This document shows, piece after piece, positions 10,901 through 22,900 of a stretch of DNA of 64,000 nt. Every line of letters starts with the position of its first letter. The stretch's first letter is position 1. The notes under the pieces are model-generated. The model had not been told where the DNA came from and ran no database searches. It worked only from the letters and a program-made list of their open reading frames with translations. Source of the DNA: Ovis canadensis (taxonomy: Eukaryota; Chordata; Mammalia; Artiodactyla; Bovidae); assembly GCF_042477335.2 (NCBI RefSeq), contig NC_091256.1, forward strand, positions 49,183,001 to 49,247,000, given 5' to 3'. The position numbers were made by a program, and so were the translations under genes.

Positions 10901-13900
10901 CTTAACTTTCCGCTTTCTTTGATCTGGTAAGTCAGTTATCACTCATCCATCTGTGCTCTACTTTCAAAATATTGTTTTTGTTTCTTGTTTGCTTTCACTT
11001 TTTTTTTCCTTTTTTCCCTGTGAGTTTATACCTCTGATACCTTTACAGTAATTTTAGGGGTGTGTGCATGCTAAGTCACTTCAGTCGTGTCTGACTCTTT
11101 GCAAGCCTATGGACTGTAGCCTATCAGGCTCTTCTGTCCATGGAATTTTCCAGGCAAGAATACTGGAGTGGGTTGCCATTTCAAACTCCAGGGGATCTTC
11201 CCAACTCTAGAACTGAACCTAGGTCTCCTGTATCTCCTGCATTGGGAAGAAGGTTCTTTACCAATAGCACCACCTGGGAAACCCAATTTTAGAGGAAGAA
11301 GAGTTAAATACATCTGCATAATCTTTCATATGTAATCAGAAGTCTGAGTTACTTTAGTAATTTTAAAAAGATAGATAAAGCTACTTCCATAGATAAGCAA
11401 GGTTTGGTTCTTTTTTGATCATTTGCCCCCCCCCCCAAATAATTATACTTGAAAATGTCATTTATGATCTTAGTCATTCTCTTATGAACTTCTCATATGA
11501 TCAACTTAAAAGGATCAGTCTATACACATGGACTCTGAGATACACTATAATACCAAATAGGAACAATAAGATGTTCATGACATATATATATTTTTTTAAT
11601 AGCAAGTCACAGATGATGTGATTAGCTGATGCTGCAACTCCTTTTTCAGTAACCATGGCCCTTGGGGAACCTAAGAAAAACTAAACACCAATCAGCTCAG
11701 CATTGCTAGGGAAATTCATTATCCTGGAACAGCCCAAACTGCAAAAGCACCTCAAATCTGTCTCAAGGGTTTGCATCATTTTAGTATATAAAATTCCTCC
11801 TTTGCTGTTACATAATTTTCCTCAACTTTGCCTTGCTCCAAAACTTTACCTTGGACTTTGTATTAGTTTTCTATTTCTGCATAGCAAATTACCACAAACT
11901 AAAGCAGCCCAGGTATGGGGGAGCCTGGTGGGCTGCCATCTATGGAGTCGCACAGTCAGACACAACTGAAGCAACTCAGCAGCAGCAGCAGCAGCAAAGC
12001 AGCTAAAAATATTTCTTTATTACTCTCAGTTGCCCAGATCAGTGGACTTCCCTGGTGGCTCAGATGGTAAGAGCGTCTGCCTAAAATGCAGGAGACCCTG
12101 GCTTGATCCCTGGGTTGGCAAGATCCCCTGGAGAAGGAAATGGCAACCCATTTCAGTACTCTTGCCTTGAAAATACCATGGACGGAGGAGCCTAGTGGGC
12201 TACAGTCCATGAGGTTGCAAAGAGTCGGACACGACTGAGCCACTTCACTTTCATTTTTCACTTACACAGATCAGAAGTACAGCATAGTTCAGCTAGGTTC
12301 TTTGGTTAGGGTTTCATGAGGTCAAAAATTAGGTGCTGCCTGGGCTGGGCTCTTATCTGGAAGCACATGGAAAGAATCTGCACACTACAGGATGGTGGCT
12401 GAATTCAGTTCCTTGTTTTTTCAAGATTAAGGTCTTTGTTTCCTTGCTGGCTGTAAATGGGATTCCTTTCAACTCCTAAAGGCTGCCAGTATTGCTTGGC
12501 ATATGTCTCTCTCCATCTTCAAAACCAGGAACCAGCTGAATTCCCCTCATGTTTTGAACCTCTGACTTCTGATACCAGCTAGAGAAAACTCTGCTTGTAA
12601 AGGGACCATGTGATTCAATAATACTTAACAACATAGTCAGAGGAGTGATATAATATTTACAGATTTCATCCATACTCAAAGGGCAAATGACTACACAAGG
12701 ATGAGATACACTAAGGGTCATTCTTAAAATTCTGTCTACCATATAGCTCATTTTACCAGTTGAGGGAAAATATGAAATTCTTGAGTGAAGCATGTCAGCC
12801 AAACTTAAAACTCTCACTCTGTCCAGGGAGATCCTCTCCCATTTTCTCTGGTGAGTTCTTAATATTTTGAAATGTTTTTTCTGTAAGTAATACTAGACTA
12901 CTAAGTGTTCAGGTCACTCTTTGACATCTAGCATAAATAGGACAAGACAAATATCCAGAATTACATAGAGAAACACATAAAATCATGCTAAGACCCAAGG
13001 AGTACCCCATTTGGCACAGCTTAATCTGTAGGTCTCTTTAGGAGCAATGCTCAGTCTTTTAGCTTCCCTTCCTTGTCCCTCAGCTCTTTCTAAAATTGTC
13101 TCTGGGCTTATGCAGAAATAGAACTTATATGACCTTGTGGTGAAGCAAAGCCAAAGTTTCCCAAATTCAAACCCAGTCTTGGGCTGTCCTCTGAATCAAC
13201 TGGTCTCCTGATGTTCCTATTGTAGATGATTACCCTTCATGCCTATCCTTCAGTAATCTTCAACCAAAAGCCAGTTAATGAACCTGCAACTGTCCTCCCT
13301 CAGCTGTCAGGGGCTGATGAACCTCCTAGCTGAACAGACTCCACTTACCAGGTGCAGTTTGCTCACTGAGTCCCTGACCCAAATGGTCCATTCTTCAGCT
13401 CTACTAAAATGCCACCTAGCTGGCCCCCAGCCCTTGGCAACTCTCTGGCAAACTAGCTACTAAGAGACTCAGATGACTTCTGCATCCCCTTTGGGAACAG
13501 GAACTCTTATGTTTTATTCAAACTGAATGAGTTCAAAAGAGCTAAACTAAGGTCTGAGCTTTTCTTAATCATGTTACCTCTTCCTAATCACTGCTACTTG
13601 ACTCTTCAGTGTCAACCCTCCCCAACCCAGGTTGTTTTGGGGAGCCTTTGAAGTGATATCTTACCAGAATTTCAAATGTGAAAACAAGTTCCCTCTGCCC
13701 TCGGAGTTTTGCTCAATCTTTCTAACATGCCAGTTTGGTCGCTCAGTCGTGTCTGAATCTTTGTGACCCTTTGGACTGCAGCATGCCAGGGTTCCCTGTC
13801 CATCACCAACTCCTGGAACTTGCTCAGACTCATGTCCACTGAGTCAGTGATGCCATCCAACCATCTCATCCTCTGTCATCCCCTTCTCCTTCTGCCTTCA

Positions 13901-16900
13901 ATCTTTCCCAGCATCAGGGTCTTTTCCAATGACTCAGTTCTTCATATCAGGTGGCCAAAATATTGGAGCTTCAGCTTCAGCATCAGTCCTTCCAATGAAT
14001 ATTCAGGACTGATTTCCTTTGGGATTAACTAGTTTCATCTCCTTGCAGTCCAAGGAACTCTCAATAGTCTTCTTCAACACCACAGTTCAAAAGCATCAGT
14101 TCTTCTATCCTCAGCTTGCTTTATGGCTCTCACATCCATACATGACCACTGGAATAACCATAGCATAGATGGACCTATGTTAATTTCAGAACTTTAGCCC
14201 AAAGAATAATGCTTAGGATTTAAGTAATCTCCTTTTCTGTCGCTGTTCCCCTTTCCCCTTATTCCTTTTTTTTATTCCTTTCTTTATTCAGTGAAAAAAA
14301 CTTTTTTTTCACTGTGGTAAATAAACCACAATAAAAATTTACCAGGTAGCTATTTTAAAGTGTCCACTTCTGTGGCATTAAGTTCATTGACGTCATCATA
14401 CAATCATAGCACCATCCCTCTCCAAAACATTTTAATCTTCCCAAAGTAAAACTCTGCAGAAATTAAACAATTTCTCTCTCAATTCCTCCCTCTCCCTGGC
14501 CTCAAACCACCACCACTCTCTTAGTCTCTGTGAACATGATCACTCTGGGTCTCTCAGAAAAATGGAATCATACAGAAATTGTCTTTTTGTGACTGGCCTA
14601 CTTCATTCGGCATATGTCCTCAGTGTTAATGCATATCACGGCATGTATCAGACCTTCCTTTCTTCTTAAGGCTGAATAATGTTCCATTGCATGTATACAT
14701 CACATTGCCTGTCCATGCTCATGAGCTGGCATATTGAAATCATGCACAGGTAAATTTTGGGAAATACTATCACTGTAATTAATGGTTCAAAGCAACAAAA
14801 TTAATCCAGTTATATGTTCTTAAAAGGACATGAAGAAATTGAGACTCTATTTCCCTTACCTTAGAAAAGATGTGAATAAAGATATATTTTTCTTTTTTAA
14901 TATAAATTTATTTAATTGGAGGCTAATTACTTTACAATATTGTATTGGTTTTGCAATACATCAACATGAATCCGCCACAGGTGCACATGTGTTCCCCATC
15001 CTGAACCCCCCTCCCCCCTCCCTCCCCGTACCATCCCTCTGGGTCACCTCAGTGCACCAGCCCCAAGCATCCAGTATCATGCATTGAACCTGGACTGGTG
15101 ATTCGTTTCACATTCTAAGTTCCTCTGATTATCATCAAATAATTTAAGTAAAGTTAATTTATGCCTCATCTTATTGCATTTACTTTTGGAAAAGACCAAC
15201 CAAAAATGAGTGATAATTATTTGGGACTAGTCCTGACCACGATAAATATACTCATTTACAAACTCTGATCCATTTAAAATGTTTCTTTCACAGGACCATG
15301 TAGAGGAAGGCAGGGCCAGCATTTATCAGTCAGTCTTTACCAACTCTTCCAAAGAGATGACATGTTTTCCAGACTTCCCATTTCCTGATGATTTTCCTAA
15401 CTTTATGCATAACAGCAAGCTCCAGGAATATATTACTATGTTTGCCAAAGAAAAGAACCTCCTGAAATACATACAATTTAAGGTAAGATATTAAAAAAAA
15501 AAAAAAAACTTATTGGGGGCATAACTGTGAGGAATCCTATGTTTATTACAAGATCCCCATTTGTTCCTTTCACTATCTCTTTCTCAATTGTAAGCAATTT
15601 TAACAGCATGGCTTCTTTGACCCTAGATTTAGAAAGCATACATTCCTCTTAAGAATATGTAGGAATTTTTTTTTAGTTATTTTTTTATTTTTGTTTTTTA
15701 TTTTTTAATACAAATTTATTTATTTTAATTGGAGGTTAATTATTTTACAATATTGTATTGGTTTTGCCATACATCAACATGAATCCACCACAGGAAATTT
15801 TTAACTACACATAGTTCTTGAATCAAAATGCCATAAACTTAGAAATAAGAGCAAAGAGAAAAATTCTTGGGTAAACATGAATTTATAAATTAAGAACTCA
15901 TTATTCCTAAACAATTTACAGGTCAAAAAAAGAAATTGCAGGGGAAGTTTTTAAATATTTAGAGCTAAATGATTATTTAATTTTGATATATCAATATTTA
16001 TGGAAAGTAGAGAGCACAGAAACTTTTATGAAAATTATAAGCTTAAATGTTTATGTCAGAAAATAAGAAAGATTTTCTAGGTGATCCTTAAGCATACTAA
16101 AATATGAGAACTTACACTCTGGATATAGATGATATCTTTCATTTTGAGACAATAACATTAAAAATAAAATGACAAGGAAGTACATTAGGAAATTGCTGTT
16201 ACTACAAAAGTTATTGGCCACCAGAGTATTTACTACATGTTCTACGTGGCTCTTGTAAACTATAATTCAATTGTCAGAGCTCCAAAAGGAATCACTCTTA
16301 TACTGCAGAGAATATTGGTCATACACAAGGAACCACGTGGAAATAAAATTTAATAAAACATATAGATAAGGGCTTTCCTGGAGGTCCAGTGGATAAGAAT
16401 CTGCCTTGCAATGCACACCAGTTCGATCTCTGGTCAGGGAAGATCCCACATACAAGGGGCAGCTAGGCCCAAGAGTTGCAACTACTGAGCCCACATGCCA
16501 CAACTACTGAAGTCTGTATGCCCTAGAGCCGTGCTCTGCAACAAGAGAAGCTGCCGCAATGAGGAGCCTTCATGCCACAACTAGAGAGTAGCTCTTAATT
16601 TCTAATGCTGAGATGCCATAGGATTCTATGATCATTTGGCAAAGTTGGAAAGTCTTTCTATGTTTTGATGATCTGAGAAAGGTAGCCTTCTTAATCTAGT
16701 AAAGAGACCATTAAGGAAGCTGCAGGGTTAATTTCACTCCAATAATGACAAAACCCTGATAGTGTTTAATATCAGTGCATCTTCACAAAACTCAATGACC
16801 ATACAAGTACAAAGTTTAAAAAAAAAAAAAATATAGAATCCTCCTTTCTTGAAGGCCTACTGTAATAGACACTATGGCCTCATTTCTTTTTCCCTTATAT

Positions 16901-19900
16901 CCCTTGATATTGTTTATGGAAAATTTCCCCTGAGAAGCCATCTGTTCCAATTTATGGGGAGTGTCCATGTTATGAAATAGTGAAAGTTACATGATTCATT
17001 TGGGGAGGAAACTTGTAACTCTTGGCCAGTTGGCATCATCTTCAAACCTACAGAGAGAAACGCAATAGAACAACAACCCTGCAAGCGCTTTTAACTCTGC
17101 CTTCACTTCTCAGTCCAGCTCATTCTCTTACTTCGTTAAGAAACAGCGCGGTATGACTGGGACACAGAAGAAAAAGAAAAGCATGTTGTCACTTGAGTGA
17201 GCCTGCCTCAGAAATGTTACCAAGTCAGGGTTGGGTGTTTCCTGTCCTTTGGAAGAAAACAGTCCTAAATAGTACCTTCCACATCATGTAGCCCGCACTA
17301 TGACTGAGATCAGCTTCCTTGGCTGACTTTTAGTCAAGTGTAAATTTAACTTCAAACACATAGCAAAAGGATGAGAGTAAAAAAATGCTATATTTTCACA
17401 GGATCTATTTCATGTAAACTCTGTGTCTTGACCAAAATATGAACCACCTAAAGAATGAAATTGGAAAGTCAGTGGGAGAAACAGCTGTAGAATCAAGGAC
17501 CTATATTTAAATTTTGAACCTAGTTATTGGATTTTATGCACATTATTTAACTTCTTTAAGTCTCCATTTCATATATAAAATGAAGCAACTATGTATATTA
17601 TTCTGAAGATCAAATAAAGGCTTTAAAGCAGTTTAAAAAAATAAAATGGCTAAAGAAATACGTTAGAAAATTGCTGTCACTATGTAAATTATTGGCCACC
17701 AGATTATTTACTACATGGGCTACCTGCCTCTTGTAAACTATATTTCAATCGTCAGAACCCAAAAATGAATCACTTTCGTACTGCAGAGAATACTGGTCAT
17801 ACACAAGGAACTATGTGGGGATTTAAACACACACACACACACACACACACATACACATATAGATAGGGGTTTCCCTAGTGGTCCAGTGGATAAGAATCTG
17901 CCTTGCAATGCAAGAGACACTGGTTTGATTCCTGGTCCAGGAAGATCCCCTGTGCCATGTGCAACTAAGCCTGAGAGTTACAACTACTGAGCCTACACTC
18001 TGCACCACAACTACTGAAATTTACACCCCCTAGAGCCTGTGCTCTGCAACAAAAGCCACCACCACAATGAGAAGCACTCACCCCATAACAGGAGAGTAGC
18101 CCCCACTCACTGCAACTAGAGAAAGCCTGTGAAGCAACAAAGATGCAGCACAGCCAAAAATAAATAAATATTTTTTAAAATCATACAGATCATTTTATGC
18201 TTTGACTTATTGAAAAGAAATTTTGACTTTATAATATACACCTTCACAATGAATTAAGTATTTTTCCTAAGGCACTATTAAGGATTTTCTTCATACTATT
18301 TGATGATGTTGGTGCCAAATCTGCCTTTTGGCATTGAATAAAGATTATCTTTCTGTGTTTCTCTTAGACAATTGTATCCAGTGTAAATAAGCGTCCTGAT
18401 TTCTCAACCACTGGCCAATGGGATGTTATCACTGAAAAAGATGGTAAAAAGGAATCAGCTGTCTTTGATGCCGTAATGATTTGTTCTGGACATCATGTGT
18501 ACCCCAACATACCTAAAGAGTCCTTTCCAGGTAAGGCCAACGTTTACGCTGCCATCTATACATCTTGCATGAAGAAATAACCTTGATGATGTCTTTCTTA
18601 TGTATACAAAAGTATAGTTTATAAAAGTACACATTAAATTAAAATATGCTTTTATTGTATCTAGTGGGCTTCCCAGGCAGCTCAGTGGTAAAAGAATCTG
18701 CCTGCCAATGCAGGAGATGCAGGTACATTCCCTGGGTCAGGAAGATCCCCTGGAGGAGGGCATGGCAACCCACTCCAGTATTCTTGCCTGGAGAGTCCCA
18801 TGGATAGAGGAGCCTGGTAGGCTATGGTCCATAGGGTCGCAAAGAGCTGGACATGACTGAGCACATATATCTATACAATTAGATATACTGTATCTGATAT
18901 AGTTTAAGTGTTAAAATTCCTATTACTGCAACCGTATTCACTAACAAGCTCTGTTATAGCAGTTTTTTTAAGTGAAAATCAAAATAATTCATATGTTTTC
19001 CACTTTTTCACTCAGGAATAAAACTTTTCAAAGGCACATGTTTCCACAGCCGGGACTATAAAGAACCAGGAATCTTCAAGGGGAAGCGAGTCCTGGTGAT
19101 TGGTCTGGGGAACTCGGGCTGTGACATCGCCTCAGAACTCAGCCACATAGCCGAAAAAGTATGCCTCCCTGATACTCAGGGAACTGTCTTTAATACCATT
19201 TGAAAAGTGTGAAAGAAATTGGGGAGGGCAGAGTCCTTGATGCAAAAAGTAAGTAGCAGTTCATATAGCTCAATGCCCTTTGGTAACAGGTGGGATTTTA
19301 AATAGCTTGATGCGGCAAAGGCAGAACATCAGCTGGAATGATGTCATTCAACAAGCTGATTCTTTGGGATGTTTGGTGTCTAATGTGTCCAATAAGTTCT
19401 TCCAAAACCAGTGGGATCATCAGACAAGCACTAGAAGAAATATGACCAGTATTCAGTTATTGGTCACCTACACCAGAGAAGATTTGGCTAAAAGATGAAA
19501 ATACCACAGAAATGATTTGACAGGTGTTGATCCTAAGATATAGGTTATAGTGCAGGAAGTTTATTTGGGAGTGCTCTCTGGATGAATACCACTGAGGGAA
19601 GGGAAAGAAATTTTCCTTTATTTACTCTGAAGCTAGGATAATCCTTCTGAATTGTCCCTAGTTGAAGTGAGAGGCTGGGTCAAAAATTTTTTTTTTACCA
19701 GTATAGACGTTTATTTTTATTTACATATATTGCCTCCCTTTTGAGCCTCCCTCTCATCCCACCCCCATCCCACCTCTCTAGGTCAACACAGAGCACCTGG
19801 AGCATGTTATACAGAGTGAAATAAGTCAGAAAGAAAAAAAAAACAAATATCATATATTGAAACATATATATGGAATCTAGAAAAATGGTACAGATGAACC

Positions 19901-22900
19901 TATTTGCAGGGCAGGAATAAAGATACAGATGGAGAGAATGGATTTGTGGACACAGCAGGGGAAGGAGAGGGTGAGACAAATTGAGAGACGGTAGGTCTTT
20001 GTCTTCCTCCTTCAACCGGTCACTGAATGCAGGGGATCCAAAAAGATTATAAGATGTTGGGGGAGGCCCCCTCTTCACCAAAGCAACTCCCAAAGAGGGC
20101 TGAGAGCTGAGGGCTGCCTTCTGGGCACTGCCAGCAGTGGTGTAATAACTCCATTCCTAAAGGCAGATCTGAGAGGCATATCCACTACAAACAGTCACCA
20201 AATTAACAGTTGAATTGGTGTTTTTCAAGGTCATCATCAGCTCCCGAAGTGGCTCCTGGGTGATGAGCCGGGTCTGGGATGAAGGCTATCCATGGGACAT
20301 GCTGTTTATCACTCGATTTGAAACATTCCTCAAGAACACCTTACCGACAGTCATCTCTGACTGGTGGTACATGAAGCAAATGAATGCCAGATTCAAGCAC
20401 GAGAACTATGGCTTGATGCCTTTAAACGGGTAAAGCAGAGTTAAACACGAAATGCCTGCTAACTTTTATTTCACTGTCAACAACCCTAATGTGTGAAATA
20501 ACCCCTAGACAAATCAAAGTGAAGTAATCACCTCTCACATTTCAGAGGACAAAGAATTGCAAAAATTAGGAGTGTTTTCCTGTTTCACAATTCCCCTTAC
20601 CAGATTTGCACAGCTGGAAAGTTATATAACAGGTCAAGAATTTTACTCCCTAGAGTAATGATAATAATAGTCAACATGTTTTTAAGTACTTAATACATAT
20701 CAGAGCCTTATTAAGTCTCAGACATGCATTATCTCACTTTACTCTCACGACGACTATGAAAAAGTGAAAGTGTTAGTCTCAGTCGTGTCCAACTCTTTGT
20801 GACCCCATGGACTGTAGCCCACCAGGCTCTTCTGTCCATGGGATTCTCCAGGCAAGAATACTGGAGTAGGTTGCCATTCCCTTCTCCAGGAGATCTTCCC
20901 AACTCAGGGATCAAACCCCGGTCTCCTGCATTGCAGGCAGATTCTTTATCATCTGAGCCACCAGGGGAGCCACAGCAACTATGATGATGGCTCTATTATA
21001 ATCTTCATTTGAGAGATGAGAAAACTGTGGTTTACCAAAGCCCCACAGCTAGGAAGTCAGAAACAGTGATTGAAGCAAGTCCAGATCTGCTGACTCCGAA
21101 GTACCTCACTCTTAGCCACCTTGCTCTAAAACCTCTTTCTTAACTGCAAAGTTAAGCAAAGCAGGTATTGGTGCTTCACTCATTCAGTTCAGTTCAGTCA
21201 CTCAGTCATGTCCAACTCTTTGTGACCCCATAGACTGCAGCAGGCCAGTCTTCCCTGTCCATCACCAATTCCCGAAGCTTGCTCAAATGCATGTCCATCG
21301 AGTCGGTGATGCTATCCATCCATCTCATCCTCTGACATCCCCTTCCCATCCTCCCTTCAGTCTTTCCCAGAATCAGGGTCTTTTCCAATGAGTCAGTGAA
21401 TCACATTAGGTGGCCAAAGTATTGGAGTTTCAGTTTTAGATTCAGTCCTTCCAATCAATATTCAGGACTGATTTCCTTTAGGACTGACTGGTTGGATCTC
21501 CTTGCAGTCCAAGAGACTCTCAAGAGTCTTCTCCAACACTACGGTTTAAAAGCATCAATTCTTCAGCATTCAGTTTTCTTTATGGTCCAGCTCTCACATC
21601 CATACATGACTACTGGAAAAACTATAGCTTTGACTAGACAGACCTTTGTTGGAAAAGTACTGTCTCTGCTTTTTAATATGCTAGCTAGGTTGGTCATAAC
21701 TTTTCTTCCAAGGAGCAAGCGTCTTTTAATTTCATGGCTGCAGTCACCATCTGCAGTGATTTTGGAGCCCAAGAAAATAAGTCTCTCAACAAAGTTTCCA
21801 TTGTTTCCCCATCTATATGCCATGAAGTGATGGGACCGGATGTCATGATCTTAGTTTTCTGAATGTTGAGTTTTAAGCCAACTTTTTCACGCTCCTCTTT
21901 CACTTTCATCAAGAGGCTCTTTAGTTTTCCTTCACTTTCTGCCATAAGGGTGGTGTCATCTGCATATCTGAGGTTATTGATATTTCTCCCAGCAATCTTG
22001 ATTTCAGCTTGTGATTTATCCAGCCCAGTATTTCACATGATGTACTCTGTATGTAAATTAAATAAGCAGGGTGACAATATACAGCCTTGACGTACTCCTT
22101 TCCCAATTTGGAACCAGTCTGTTGTTCCATGTCCAGTTCTAACTGTTGCTTCTTGACTTGCATACAGATTTCTCAGGAGCAGGTCAGGTGGTCTGGTATT
22201 CCCATCTCTTTAAGAATTTTCCACAATTTGTTGTGATCCACACAATCAAAGGCTTTGGTGTAGTCAATAAAACAGAAGTAGATCTTTTTCTGGAACTCTC
22301 TCACTTTTTCAATGAGCCAATAGATGTTGACAATTTGATCTTTGGTTCCTCTGCCTTTTCTAACTCCAGTTTGAACATCTGGAAGTTTACAGTTCATATA
22401 CTGTTGAAGCCTGGCTTGGAGAATTTTGAGCTTTACTTTGCTAGCGTGTGAGATGAGTGCAATTGTGCAGTAGTTTGAGCATTCTTTGATGTTGCCTTTC
22501 CTTTGGATTGGAATGAAAACTGACCTTTTCCAGTCCTGTGGCCACTGCTGTGTTTTGCAAATTTGCTGGCATATTGAGTGTAGCATCATCTTTTAGGATT
22601 TGAAATAGCTCAACTGGAATTCCATCACCTCCACTAGCTTTGTTCATAGTGATGCTTCCTAAGACCCACTTGACTTCACATTCATTATCTCATTGCACCA
22701 TTCGTTACCTTTGCTTTCATTCACACAGTTCAGTTCAGTCGCTCAGTTGTGTCCGACTCTTTGAGACCCCATGAATTGCAGCAAGCCAGGCCTCCCTGTC
22801 CATCACCAACTCCCGGAGTTCACTCAAACTCATGTCCATCAAGTCGGTGATGCCATCCAGCCATCTCATCCTCTGTCATCCCCTTCTCCCCCTGCCCCCA

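Larger units (their letters stand above)
11862..12480 (-). repeat. Old LTR-like repeat split by two SINEs
   Basis: TTGTATTAGTTTTCTATTTC at the left and the TTAGGGTTTCATGAGGTC and GAATTCAGTTCCTTG blocks at the right resemble a MaLR/ERVL-type LTR in antisense. Two Bov-tA insertions separate the parts. The family is uncertain. Confidence 0.4.
4904..15293 (+). other. FMO3: FMO3 intron 2 (10.4 kb)
   Basis: The largest FMO3 intron, GT-AG bounded. It holds CHR and Bov-tA SINEs, MaLR-like LTR remnants, a BovB fragment and L1 fragments, which are listed separately. The stretches at about 8280-9030, 9125-10680 and 12480-13730 show no gene and no repeat I can name; 9125-10680 is strongly AT-rich. Confidence 0.85.
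15483..18367 (+). other. FMO3: FMO3 intron 3 (2.9 kb)
   Basis: A GT-AG bounded intron. It holds an L1 fragment, a local direct duplication and two CHR SINEs. 15800-16150 and 16620-17480 show nothing I can name. Confidence 0.85.

Noticed and set aside
12476-12817. 113-residue minus-strand open frame
   Set aside because: No recognisable motif, partly inside an old LTR-like repeat in FMO3 intron 2, and no splice-site context.
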